Assembly: GCA_020073205.1 (NCBI GenBank)
Contig: JAIQFR010000017.1
Span: forward strand, 1 to 55,942
DNA from: Terriglobia bacterium
GTDB taxonomy: Bacteria; Acidobacteriota; Polarisedimenticolia; Polarisedimenticolales; JAIQFR01
Length of the DNA: 55,942 bases
Direction of reading: 5' to 3'
The position numbers were made by a program, and so were the translations under genes. The notes beneath the pieces were generated by a model. It had not been told where the DNA came from. It saw only the letters and a list, made by a program, of their open reading frames with translations, and searched no databases. Shown here piece by piece: positions 38,812 through 47,570 of the stretch (position 1 is the stretch's first letter; each line of letters opens with the position of its first letter).

Positions 38812-39571
38812 GTTTGGACCTCTGCAGCACATACCACTTGTGATAGTAGAGTTCCACGCTGCGCGTGACGAAGCCGCAACGCTGGTAGAGTCGCTGCGCG
38901 GCCACGTTGCGCCCCTGTGTGACCACGGAGGCGCCTCGCATCCCCTTCACCGTGAACCATCCCAAGGCGCCTTCCACGAGGCGGCGGCCGACGCTCCGGC
39001 CCCGGGCCCGCTCGACGACGCCGACCAGACCGATCGTCCCGCAGTGTTCGGCGGCGTTCAGGTGGCAGGAGACGTAGCCCGTGGCCCCCCGCTCGTCCTC
39101 GGTGACGAAAACGGCGTCGGCGTAGCCTTCGATGCTCAACTCGATCCAGCGCTGATAGAGCGCGTCGCTCTGGGCGAGCGGGATGTTCGGGTCGTAGTGG
39201 AACCGGGTGTCGCGATAGCTCACCCGCGCCGTTTCGCCCAGGACACCAGCATCATCGGGCCGAGCCTGCCGCATCCCCGCCAGTTCGAATCGGCCCTGAT
39301 CGGCGTCCGTCGTCTCACGCTCCAAGGTCACTCGAACATCGACCAGCCGATAACCCGCGTCCTCGGCCGTGCGGGTTGTCACGCCGTCGTCTGCGCGCGC
39401 GAGGAAATACAGGCACGACACACCTCGGCGGCAACACCATTCGTCGACCTCCCGGGCGATCACCGGGTCCAGCACGCGAGACCGTACCCTCGCGACGGAA
39501 AAGCCGAAGAACTGGCTGTCCCAGGGGAGCGACTCGCAGGGCTCGAGCGGCGGTCCGTCCACGGACGTCAC
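38804..39571 (-). CDS. wecD: dTDP-fucosamine N-acetyltransferase WecD-like
   Basis: Encodes 255 residues. N-terminal PWDSQFFGFSVARV is the WecD signature (W-x-S-x-FFG); the C-terminal GNAT domain has GLVGVVERARGRSVGRRLVE and the acetyl-CoA loop, plus QGRNVAAQRLYQRCGF. It N-acetylates dTDP-Fuc4N to dTDP-Fuc4NAc, the partner reaction of WecE. The GTG start (39569-39571) overlaps the GT2 stop (GTGA), and its 3' end overlaps wecE, so GT2-wecD-wecE are one coupled operon. Confidence 0.88.
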   Translation of the reverse strand: MTSVDGPPLEPCESLPWDSQFFGFSVARVRSRVLDPVIAREVDEWCCRRGVSCLYFLARADDGVTTRTAEDAGYRLVDVRVTLERETTDADQGRFELAGMRQARPDDAGVLGETARVSYRDTRFHYDPNIPLAQSDALYQRWIELSIEGYADAVFVTEDERGATGYVSCHLNAAEHCGTIGLVGVVERARGRSVGRRLVEGALGWFTVKGMRGASVVTQGRNVAAQRLYQRCGFVTRSVELYYHKWYVLQRSKHE

Positions 39572-40560
39572 TCCGCCTGCGACGTCTCTTCAAGAACCGC
39601 GTACACCGGTCGCTCCATCATTCGAGAGTGCAGTCGCGCCAAGTACTCGCCGATCAGGCCAAGGGCGAATAGCTGGGCGCCGGAGAAAATGGCGATGATA
39701 GAGGCCAGAAATGGGAATCCGGCCACCGTTGTTCCCTGCAGTAGGTAGCGTCCCAGGACGTAGGCTAGCACGCCGACGCCGAAGAACGTGAACGCGAAGC
39801 CGATCACGCTCGCGAGGCGCAGCGGCCAGGTGCTGAACCCCGTGAACATGTTCAGCGCGTGGACCAGGAGCTTGCCGAGAGTGTAGTTGGAGATGCCACT
39901 CGCGCGGGCATCGTGGCGCACGCTCACCGAACTGAACTTCGCCGTTCCCCAAGTCAGGAGCACGTCGATCGAGACATACGGACTCTGGTAATTGGCGAAG
40001 GCCTGCCGCAGCCGTGTGCGAAAAACGCGAAAGGCGCTGATCTTGCGCGCCGTAGCAGCGCCCATCGTCTTTTGCAGCACCAGCTTGGTGATCACGGAGG
40101 CCAGATCCCGCAGCAGACCGTGCTGCTCCTTCTCCGGTGGTCCGTAAACGACGTCGAACCCCCGGTTCAGCTCGTCGAGCAGCTTGGGAATCTCCTCCGG
40201 CGGATTCTGAAGATCGTCGTCGATGGTCACGATGAACGCGTAACGCGCGGCGCGAATGCCGCACAGGAGCGCGTTGTGCTGGCCGAAGTTGCGCATCAAG
40301 TTGAAGCCGCGGACCCAGCCGTGAGTCTGAGCCAAGCGCTTGACCGCCTCCCAGCTGCCGTCGCGACTGCCGTCGTTGACGAGAATCGCCTCGTAGTGTT
40401 GCGTCAGGCCGCGCAGTACCCCCTCGAGGCGCGCGATCAGCAGTGGCAGCGTTGCTTCGCTGTTGTAGACCGGAACGACGACCGAGACGCCACCCGCCAG
40501 GTCGGCGCTCACCTCTATGGAGGCGAACTCACTCTTGCCTCCCACGCTGTATCGGGTCAT
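39568..40560 (-). CDS. Polyprenyl-phosphate glycosyltransferase (ArnC/GtrB-like GT2)
   Basis: Encodes 330 residues. GT-A domain VSVVVPVYNSEATLPLLI, AILVNDGSRDGSWE, NLMRNFGQHNALLCG and the DxD-bearing VTIDDDLQNPPEEI, then SGISNYTLGKLLVHALNMF and two C-terminal membrane segments. These enzymes attach a single sugar to undecaprenyl phosphate (ArnC, GtrB, DPMS families). Coupling to WecD/WecE suggests the donor is dTDP-Fuc4NAc or another amino sugar; that is inference. The ATG at 40558-40560 is chosen; upstream codons lack a good start. Confidence 0.88.
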   Translation of the reverse strand: MTRYSVGGKSEFASIEVSADLAGGVSVVVPVYNSEATLPLLIARLEGVLRGLTQHYEAILVNDGSRDGSWEAVKRLAQTHGWVRGFNLMRNFGQHNALLCGIRAARYAFIVTIDDDLQNPPEEIPKLLDELNRGFDVVYGPPEKEQHGLLRDLASVITKLVLQKTMGAATARKISAFRVFRTRLRQAFANYQSPYVSIDVLLTWGTAKFSSVSVRHDARASGISNYTLGKLLVHALNMFTGFSTWPLRLASVIGFAFTFFGVGVLAYVLGRYLLQGTTVAGFPFLASIIAIFSGAQLFALGLIGEYLARLHSRMMERPVYAVLEETSQAE

Positions 40561-40857
40561 GCGCACCACCTTTCGGGGCCAACGGGCGTTTGGCCTCGCT
40601 GATCGACTCATGCCCGCAAGAGCACCGGCGCATCCACCTTGTGGACCTCCTCCGCTGGCCCCTGTTCACCTCGGGAAGCTCGGTCGCCGTGTTGCCGTCC
40701 TTTCGTCCAGTTCGGCGAGATGGTACACCAATCGGCGCGTTCGTAGCGTAGGCGTATCGCGCCGGCCGTCGGTCCGGAGCGACGGCACCGGCAGCGGCGT
40801 TCGGAGTCCAGATTCCGGGGGAGCCGAATCGTCGAAGATGGGGCAGGGTCCTCCGGG

Positions 40858-42438
40858 TCAGGAGTGCCTGGCGGCGGGGTGCAGCAACCGGTAGACGGTG
40901 ATCGCTTCGTTTGACCCCCTGAGGCTCGCGACCTGCTGCAGCGAGTAATCCGGATAGGCCGCCAGGAACTTCTCGAGCCACCGGTACTTCTCGTAGTCCG
41001 CATTGAGGACCACGAACTGAACCGAAGGCAGCACCGCACGGATGTCGGCGAATTGCCCACCATCCCTGGTATTGTCGACGATCAGGAAGCCACGCCGGAC
41101 GTCCAGAAACGGGTAGATCTCGGTGGGTCCAATGATGACCGCGCGAGAGGGGGAGTCGTTTTGCATGCGTTCCAGGAGTCGACCTATCGAGACGATGTTG
41201 TATCCAGAGATCCAGCCACTCCTCGTGATTCTGGCGGCCAAGACCAGGGATGTGAGCCCCGCCAGGAGCGCCAACCCGATGGCGATAAGTCGCATTCTGC
41301 TCGTGGATTGCCCGAGCGACGGAAGGCCCGCAGCGAAAAGGAGGTAGAAGAATGGTGTGGCGGGAATGGCGTGGAAGTCGGTAGGGTGCGGATCCAGGAG
41401 CAGGAGAGATGCGAACATGACGACCACAGCGGCAAGGAGCCCGAGATGCGAGGCCCCGGCTACGGAGTCTCGGCGGATGCGCGGGATCGCGAGAGCTACG
41501 CCACCGAAAAGGACCCCCAGAGAGGCAACATTGGTCGTGAAGAAATAGCTACGCCAACGGAGAACCTCCTTGGCGAACATGACCGAGGGCCCGGCGTAGA
41601 TCAGCGATCGGACCTTGTCGGCAGCGGTCACGCCAACGGATTGGGCGCCCTGCGCGGCCGGAGCAACGTGCGCGAACAGACGTCCGCCGAAGACGAACGC
41701 GATGAGGAACGCAATTGTCATCGCAGCGGGAAAGAGCAGTGCCGTGCGACGCCGACTCCTCGCGAGATAGTCTCGGGTGACCAGGTAAGCCATGACTCCA
41801 AGCCAGGGTACGACAGCGGTTACGTGAACGAGGGGCAACAGGAAACAAGTCAGTACGGCAACAGCCGTCGAGCCGACGCCTCGTCTCCGATCGACGAGGC
41901 AGAAAAGCGCCAGCGCGACAGCGGCCACCGCGATATCGGGGCGAGCGTCGGCGGAGGCGGTCAGCGACACCGTCTGATCGGTCAGGAAGAGGCCGAGGAC
42001 GCACAGGCGCCAGGCGACGCTCGGGACGATCGCGGACAGCGCGAGGTACAGCATGAATCCCAGAGCGACGAGCTCGATGAGACTGAGGAGCTTGACGGCG
42101 TAGATGTTCGGCGAGAAGAGCTCGAAGCAGATCGTCGTGTAGAGGACCCGGATCGAGTTCTGCGTGAGGAACGCGAACGTGGCGCCGGACCCGCCGTGCT
42201 GCAGCTGCTCGGCGGGCGTCCTCAGGTTCCCGCCGAGAGTGCCGTGCTCGGCCAGCTCGAAAGCGGGGTAGCTGTACCACCCGCCGTCGCAGCCCAGCGC
42301 CTTGTAGTAGAAGCCGGCACCATAGAGGGAGATCGCGGCGACGATCAGGAACGCGATCATCGTACGGGAGGGGCTGTAGGCTGCGGAAATCGGCTTCGTC
42401 GTGGAGGGCGCGAGTATCGCGTGACGCGTGAGAAGCAA
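40858..42438 (-). CDS. Integral membrane GT-C-like protein (dolichyl-P-mannose-type transferase-like)
   Basis: Encodes 526 residues with about ten membrane segments. An early periplasmic loop DGGWYSYPAFELAEHG with the acidic pair near the first helix is typical of GT-C enzymes (ArnT/PMT/GT39/GT83-like), as is a long soluble tail (about 420-526) without membrane segments. These enzymes use polyprenyl-phosphate sugars as donors, so it could use the product of the ArnC-like GT2 at 39568. The TTG start at 42438 has GGGGA 6 bases upstream. Acceptor unknown. Confidence 0.72.
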   Translation of the reverse strand: MLLTRHAILAPSTTKPISAAYSPSRTMIAFLIVAAISLYGAGFYYKALGCDGGWYSYPAFELAEHGTLGGNLRTPAEQLQHGGSGATFAFLTQNSIRVLYTTICFELFSPNIYAVKLLSLIELVALGFMLYLALSAIVPSVAWRLCVLGLFLTDQTVSLTASADARPDIAVAAVALALFCLVDRRRGVGSTAVAVLTCFLLPLVHVTAVVPWLGVMAYLVTRDYLARSRRRTALLFPAAMTIAFLIAFVFGGRLFAHVAPAAQGAQSVGVTAADKVRSLIYAGPSVMFAKEVLRWRSYFFTTNVASLGVLFGGVALAIPRIRRDSVAGASHLGLLAAVVVMFASLLLLDPHPTDFHAIPATPFFYLLFAAGLPSLGQSTSRMRLIAIGLALLAGLTSLVLAARITRSGWISGYNIVSIGRLLERMQNDSPSRAVIIGPTEIYPFLDVRRGFLIVDNTRDGGQFADIRAVLPSVQFVVLNADYEKYRWLEKFLAAYPDYSLQQVASLRGSNEAITVYRLLHPAARHS

Positions 42439-42495
42439 GGTATTCCCCTGGCGCCTCTTACGGCTCTGGACGGTGCTCGAACAAAGGTTCCGACC

Positions 42496-43755
42496 TTAAC
42501 GGGAAGCCGCGTGAGGTGCGGTTCCCCGCTCGAAGAGGGAGCGGTAGATGCGCTCGGTGGCTGCCACGTTGGCCGTGATCAGGAATTTCTGCCGGATCGC
42601 CTCCTGTGCGCCAAGGCCGAGCCGACGGCGCTCTTCGGGATGATCCAGCAGGAAGCCGATCTTTGCCGCCATGGCCTCCGAGTCGTTGGGCGGAACGAGG
42701 ATCCCTGACACGCCGTCCTGGATGGCCTCCGGTGTACCGCCAGTGCTCGTGGCGACGAGCGCCCTGCCCAACGTCATCCCTTCGAGTACCGTGCGGCTGA
42801 ACGGCTCGGGGTCCACGGCGGCATGGACCATGACGTCGAGGACTTGGAGGAACTCCGCGACGTTGGGCTGGTAGTCCAGGATCTGGACCGTCGTCTCGAG
42901 CCCGTTGTCGGCGATGAAGCGCCTCAGCCCTTCCAGGTACATGCGGTCCTTGTCGTCGCGATCCGCCACCCCTCCGGCGATCACGCAGCGTAAGCCGGGG
43001 TACTCGGCGTGAAGGAGCCGGATCGCCTCCAGGAGCACGAGCTGGCCCTTCCATGCACGGATCATCCCCGCCATTCCCACGACCGGGCAATCCTCCGCGA
43101 GTCCGAGGCTCCGGCGCACCTCCGCGGGGCTGCGCCGGACTGTCGAAAGGAACTCGTCGGGATCGATCCCATTGTGGACGGTGGTGCACTTGGCTCGGGG
43201 AATGCCGGCGGCGACCAAGTTGTGCCTCGCCGAGTCGGACACGCAGATGATGTGGTCCGCCCAGCTCGCGAACCGGGCGTTCCACCGCGGGACCGGTCCG
43301 ATCCCCCGTTGGTGGATGACGACCTTCCTTCCAAGGAGCTTGGCAGCCAAGAGGAGCTCGGAGCCGTCCGTGACGCCGTTGTTGAGGTGGACGAGATCGA
43401 TCTTCTTCCTCGTGATGAGGTAGAGATTCCGGAGCAAGAGGAAGGTCGACATCCGGAAGAGATTCGCTACACGCTGGACGAAGGAGGCCAGCCCGCGCAA
43501 GGGTACCCCCCAGGTCGAGCCGGAGCCGCTCCAGGCACGCCGCAGATCCACCGGTGACGGGTAACGGAGCAGCAGGATCTCACAGCCCGTGGCCCGGTAT
43601 CGCGGCATCAGGTCGTGGTCCCGATAGAAAGCCACCACCGGTCGGTAGAGCGATCTATCCACACGTCTCACGAGGTGCAGGAGTGAACGGTACGACCCGC
43701 CGGTCGTTCCGTCGAGGTTCTGTTCGATGAAGAGGATCGTGCGTCGCGGCTGCAT
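42496..43755 (-). CDS. Glycosyltransferase family 4
   Basis: Encodes 419 residues, GT-B fold. N-lobe: ILFIEQNLDGTTGGSYRSLL (Gly-rich acceptor loop), LVHLNNGVTDGSELLLAA. C-lobe: VVGMAGMIRAWKGQLVLLEAI, CVIAGGVADRDDKDRMY and the donor motif EPFSRTVLEGMTLGRALVA (EX7E pattern) with STGGTPEAIQDGVSGIL. The ATG at 43753-43755 is chosen because it precedes the first beta-strand directly; an earlier GTG at 43809 would add 18 residues without family support. Confidence 0.9.
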   Translation of the reverse strand: MQPRRTILFIEQNLDGTTGGSYRSLLHLVRRVDRSLYRPVVAFYRDHDLMPRYRATGCEILLLRYPSPVDLRRAWSGSGSTWGVPLRGLASFVQRVANLFRMSTFLLLRNLYLITRKKIDLVHLNNGVTDGSELLLAAKLLGRKVVIHQRGIGPVPRWNARFASWADHIICVSDSARHNLVAAGIPRAKCTTVHNGIDPDEFLSTVRRSPAEVRRSLGLAEDCPVVGMAGMIRAWKGQLVLLEAIRLLHAEYPGLRCVIAGGVADRDDKDRMYLEGLRRFIADNGLETTVQILDYQPNVAEFLQVLDVMVHAAVDPEPFSRTVLEGMTLGRALVATSTGGTPEAIQDGVSGILVPPNDSEAMAAKIGFLLDHPEERRRLGLGAQEAIRQKFLITANVAATERIYRSLFERGTAPHAASR

Positions 43756-44089
43756 CGGTTCTTTCTTGCGGACGTTGCCATCGCCTATCTTCGGCGCGAA
43801 TTCTAGCACGCCGCGACGCGAAACGGAGCCGAGATCCGTGACACAGCGAACCCATCGAGAGGCCGCGCGTCACGGTCCGCCCGCCATTCGCCGATCGTCG
43901 GACGCTCGGCGTCGGGACGAGCGTCATCGCTCGTCCCAGCGGATGGGCCGTGTGCGAACTTCCGGTCGGGTCCCCTGTGTTCGGACGCACGTGGCGCGAT
44001 GCGCCAGGTGCTCTAGCCGGCGGCGGCCACGGGACGGCGGGCCCCCCTCGTGACGCCCGGGGCGCCGTCGGTGCCGCGACGCGCGGTGC
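43756..44089. other. 334-base intergenic region
   Basis: Lies between the GT4 start and the stop codon of the large beta-helix protein, both on minus. It holds one perfect hairpin (43914-43937). No promoter with good spacing or small gene is recognised. Confidence 0.5.
43914..43937. terminator. Perfect 10-bp hairpin
   Basis: GGGACGAGCG and CGCTCGTCCC pair around the tetraloop TCAT, 153 bases downstream of the beta-helix gene stop. No U-run on either strand, so terminator activity is doubtful; mRNA stabilising or binding-site roles are possible. Confidence 0.4.
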
Positions 44090-46774
44090 TCATTTCTTGT
44101 CGGTCCGGGTCACGTTCTGGACGTCGGCGGGCGGCGTCGTGTCCATGGGCGCGCTCGAGCATCCGATTCTCTGGCGACTGATGACGAAGTTGTCGTAGTA
44201 CTTGTCCTCGGTGGCGGCGGCGCCCGAATTCCAGTACGCCTCGATTTGGACGGCGTTGATGCCGTAACCCGCATAGCTGCCGCGGAAGTTCAGGTCGTTT
44301 CGGCCGGCCTGAAGGGCGCCGTCGATCCAGTATTCCTGCACGCCATCCGACGCCCCCGGCGTGTTCAGCTTGGCGTGAAACTCCATGCACCGCCAGACGC
44401 CGGCATTGGCGGTGTCGTAGAAGTGGCGATCCGCCCCGTCACGCTCGCCGAGCCAGGTGAAGTTGTTGAGGTTGTTGTACCCGCTGCACGCCGGTGTCGA
44501 GCCGCTCACGCAGGACACCGGGTCCAGGGACGTTCCGTTGCCTTGCGGATTCTGGTCCTGCCAGAAGTGCGCGACGAAGGTCTGCGACCGGTCCGAGCGG
44601 TAGAAACCGGAGCCGCGCGTGATCTTCTGCGGCTGCCCCGTCCAGCCCGCCTGGAGCTTCATGTAGAAGCGCCAGTACACGTCGGTGAAGTCGGTGGCGT
44701 TGCTGTAGTTCGACCCCGCCGGGTTCCTTCCGAAGTGGCGCCAGAGATAGCCGACGTCCACTGCTCCGGTGACGTAGTGGAAGCGGAGGGACTTCGAGCC
44801 GGCGTAACGGTCGGCGGAGGAGACGCCCATGGCCGGAAGCGGGCTGCTGTACGCCACGCCCGAATCGTCGTAGCTCGACAGGAGCGCGCTGTCGTTGGCG
44901 TACTCGAAATCGTCGCACCAGATCCAGTCGGGATGCGCCGTCTGCCAGTTCGCGCATTCGAGGCTCGGCGAAGCCGAAGTGCAGGCCGACGTCACGAACG
45001 CGCAGCCCGAGGAGCAGGTCAGGGTCCCGCCCTCGAAGCCGAGCCCCTGGCAGGACTGGCCACCGAGAGCCGAGCCGTCGCAATGCTCGCCGCAGGCCGA
45101 TTGGATCTGGCCGTCCCCGCAGCCGCCCGAGACGCACGACGCGGTCACGAGGCCGGTGCAGGTGCTGTTGCACTGCAGCGTGCCGCAGTAGAAGCCCTGA
45201 GAGGAGCAGGTCGCCCCGCCCAGATCGCTACCGTCGCAGACCTCGCTCCCCTCCTTGACGCCGTTGCCGCAAACCGGGGTCGGGGCGGTCGCCCCGCAGG
45301 TGTGCCCGACACAGCCCGTGTAGTTGGGACACGTGGTGCAACCGTAGGCTCCCACCTCGCCGCCGGTGCTGGAAGCGGTCTTGCAAGGTGTACCTGCCGC
45401 GATGTGATAGTCACCGGGCCATGTGTTGCTGACGAATGAACACGCAGCGGTCTGCGAACCCGCCTCCCCGCCTCCGACCTGTGCAGCCCAACTAGCGAGT
45501 GAGGTGAAACTCGTGCCGCCACCCTGGAAGTGTGCGCCTGCGGGGTAGATGTTGTGGTTGAGATTGTAAGCAGCGCGATTTCCCCAACTAGGTGACATGC
45601 AAATGGCAAACGCGACGGCACTATCCGACGTACAATCACTGACATTGGGACACGTCATGGAGCCGACGGTGATGTTGTTGTAAGCAGTTACTGACAGTTG
45701 AGGATTGCCGTTGGTGCACCTGGTGTCAAACACCTCGTTTCGTGTGCCGACGAACGTGTTGTTGTACGCAAAGCCATCGGGCATATCCCCCGACCATTGT
45801 ATCGTAGGACGGATCGTGCCCCCGCCACCGCCGCTGCCACCACAGCTGAAGCCAGGCCCCTCATGCAAGACGTTGCCGTAGACTTGCGTGCCGGTGGGAG
45901 CAAGCGAGTCTCGCTGAAAGTGAACACTGATGCCACCTTCGATGTCGTTGTACCGAATGTGGCTGTTCCTGGGCGATTCTTTGAAATAGATGGCAGCATC
46001 GGGTGTGACGCCACTGCCACGCCGAAAAGTGTTGTACTCGACAATGTGGCTCGTATCGCGGTAGGTCCTGTAGAAAACTTCGAAGCTGCTGGACGGCCCC
46101 AGCACCAGATCGTGGAAGTAGTTGTGATGGATCCAAGCGTTGGTGGCCCCGAGAACGTAGAGCGTGCCGAAGTTGCCGTCGTTGATCATCCCGGTCGTGA
46201 ACTCGCAATATCGAATCTCGACGTCGTGAATCGTGCCACGCCCTTCCGCGTAAACGTAGGTCACGCCATCCACCCTGAGCCCGTCCAGCACCACATACGC
46301 GGTGCTGCCGTGCATGTAGACGGCTGGCACCTCCTCGGTGCTGTAGCTGCAATCCGCGTGGTGACACAAACGGGGCTTGTTGTTGCGATCGGCACCCTCG
46401 ATGATCAACGGGGCGCTCGAGGTGCAGTTCTTGCCTGCAACGTTGAAGGCGCCGTTTTCGAAGTTACTGGCATGGGATGCTGCTGGGTTCGAGTAGATTC
46501 CGTTGAAGGAACCGTGCGCGCCCTTGATCACAACGGTGTCGCCGCAGGCTGCGGAGTTGAGGATGGCATTGAGCTCCGTGCCTGCTTTCTTGGCACCGGG
46601 CTGGCCGGCAGCAGAAGCACACTGGTCCGCGAGGCCGTTGCCGCTGTACTGACAACCGCCGTCCACGTAGTAGGTGGCGGCCTGCGTCTCGCAGAGACCC
46701 CCGACGAGCCCCCCGACGAGGGTGAGCAGCGCGACCGGGAGAATCGAGCCGAGGATCCGTGCCGTGTCCTGCAT
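44090..46774 (-). CDS. Large secreted beta-helix / Cys-rich repeat / lectin-like protein
   Basis: Encodes 894 residues. The ATG at 46772-46774 (GAGG 6 bases before) begins a signal peptide (SILPVALLTLVGGLVGGLC). Residues about 33-480 are a right-handed parallel beta-helix (repeats such as AWIHHNYFHDLVLG, NSHIRYNDIEGGI, GFAYNNTFVGT), typical of polysaccharide lyases. Residues about 500-600 hold Cys-rich DUF4215-like repeats (CGNGVKEGSEVCDGSDLGG, GCGDGQIQSACGEHCDGSA), known from surface proteins of Myxococcota. Residues about 615-875 are a lectin/lyase-like domain (WRFYMKLQAGWTGQPQKITR). It ends with the linker PPADVQNVTRTDKK, which often precedes an Fn3-like or anchoring domain, so the C-terminus may be truncated. 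Function: probable polysaccharide binding or cleavage outside the cell. Confidence 0.82.
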   Translation of the reverse strand: MQDTARILGSILPVALLTLVGGLVGGLCETQAATYYVDGGCQYSGNGLADQCASAAGQPGAKKAGTELNAILNSAACGDTVVIKGAHGSFNGIYSNPAASHASNFENGAFNVAGKNCTSSAPLIIEGADRNNKPRLCHHADCSYSTEEVPAVYMHGSTAYVVLDGLRVDGVTYVYAEGRGTIHDVEIRYCEFTTGMINDGNFGTLYVLGATNAWIHHNYFHDLVLGPSSSFEVFYRTYRDTSHIVEYNTFRRGSGVTPDAAIYFKESPRNSHIRYNDIEGGISVHFQRDSLAPTGTQVYGNVLHEGPGFSCGGSGGGGGTIRPTIQWSGDMPDGFAYNNTFVGTRNEVFDTRCTNGNPQLSVTAYNNITVGSMTCPNVSDCTSDSAVAFAICMSPSWGNRAAYNLNHNIYPAGAHFQGGGTSFTSLASWAAQVGGGEAGSQTAACSFVSNTWPGDYHIAAGTPCKTASSTGGEVGAYGCTTCPNYTGCVGHTCGATAPTPVCGNGVKEGSEVCDGSDLGGATCSSQGFYCGTLQCNSTCTGLVTASCVSGGCGDGQIQSACGEHCDGSALGGQSCQGLGFEGGTLTCSSGCAFVTSACTSASPSLECANWQTAHPDWIWCDDFEYANDSALLSSYDDSGVAYSSPLPAMGVSSADRYAGSKSLRFHYVTGAVDVGYLWRHFGRNPAGSNYSNATDFTDVYWRFYMKLQAGWTGQPQKITRGSGFYRSDRSQTFVAHFWQDQNPQGNGTSLDPVSCVSGSTPACSGYNNLNNFTWLGERDGADRHFYDTANAGVWRCMEFHAKLNTPGASDGVQEYWIDGALQAGRNDLNFRGSYAGYGINAVQIEAYWNSGAAATEDKYYDNFVISRQRIGCSSAPMDTTPPADVQNVTRTDKK

Positions 46775-47570
46775 GGGTCGCCTCGCACTTGGGGAGACAC
46801 AGAGATCAGGGAGATCTTCGGGACGCAAGACCTGCGCCAGGAGAAGCGGAAATTGTGCGCGCTCTCTCCGTTGGGTCGTAAAACGAGCCGCAGAGACTCG
46901 TACCTCCGGCGCCTTACGATTTCGTAGTCTCGATTTCGCGACGGTTCGTCCGGCGGATTTCCGCAGGCGCTCTTCCTTGGCCTTGGCGCCACGACGGGAA
47001 GCGAGGGCCGCCGCTCCGGCCCGCCCCGAGCGTTCCCGAGGCGAGCCAGCGAAGCTCGATGCCTTCGCGAGCACTTCCCTCGGGACGGCACTGCTCCCCG
47101 CCCACACGGAGCATCCTGCATCCCGCACCCGAAATGGGCCGGTCTGCCACCGCGAAGACAATCGGCCCGGCCGCAGTACGCACCTCACCCAAGCGCCCGA
47201 CTCAGACCGCGCGCCGCGGTCGAGGATCGTGGCGCGCGAAGAATGCGCGAGACGATGACTTGCGCCTGACGCACGTGGGCGGCTACCCTAGTCCCTCTTC
47301 TTGTTGGAGCCGCCGGCACATTCTTACTCCAGAACGCCTGGCCCGTCGAGCAGAAACGACCACGAGGTGGAGCGTGCCTACTTGCCGGTCTCGTTTCGCG
47401 ACGCTCACCGGAGCCTGCCGGAGCCGATCGGAGGACCGCACGGTAGCGGAGGCCCGCCCCGCGCCTTCGTTCCGTGCGTACGGGATCCGACCTTGCTCCG
47501 GCGATCGAAGCCGAGGGAGCCTGAAGGCGCCCCACGGCAGCCCTTCGCCGGGTCGAGGGGCAGGTCGACG
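46775..47570. other. 796-base intergenic region
   Basis: Lies between the divergent beta-helix gene (minus) and wecB (plus). Upstream frames are open in places but lack start signals and resemble no protein family. A weak plus-strand promoter candidate (TTGTTG, 17 bases, TTACTC near 47302) is not convincing. It may include a decayed gene; none was recognised. Confidence 0.4.

Noticed and set aside
47301-47570. N-terminal extension of WecB
   Set aside because: The family begins at KVVLVFGTRPE; upstream translation is low-complexity and has no start signal.
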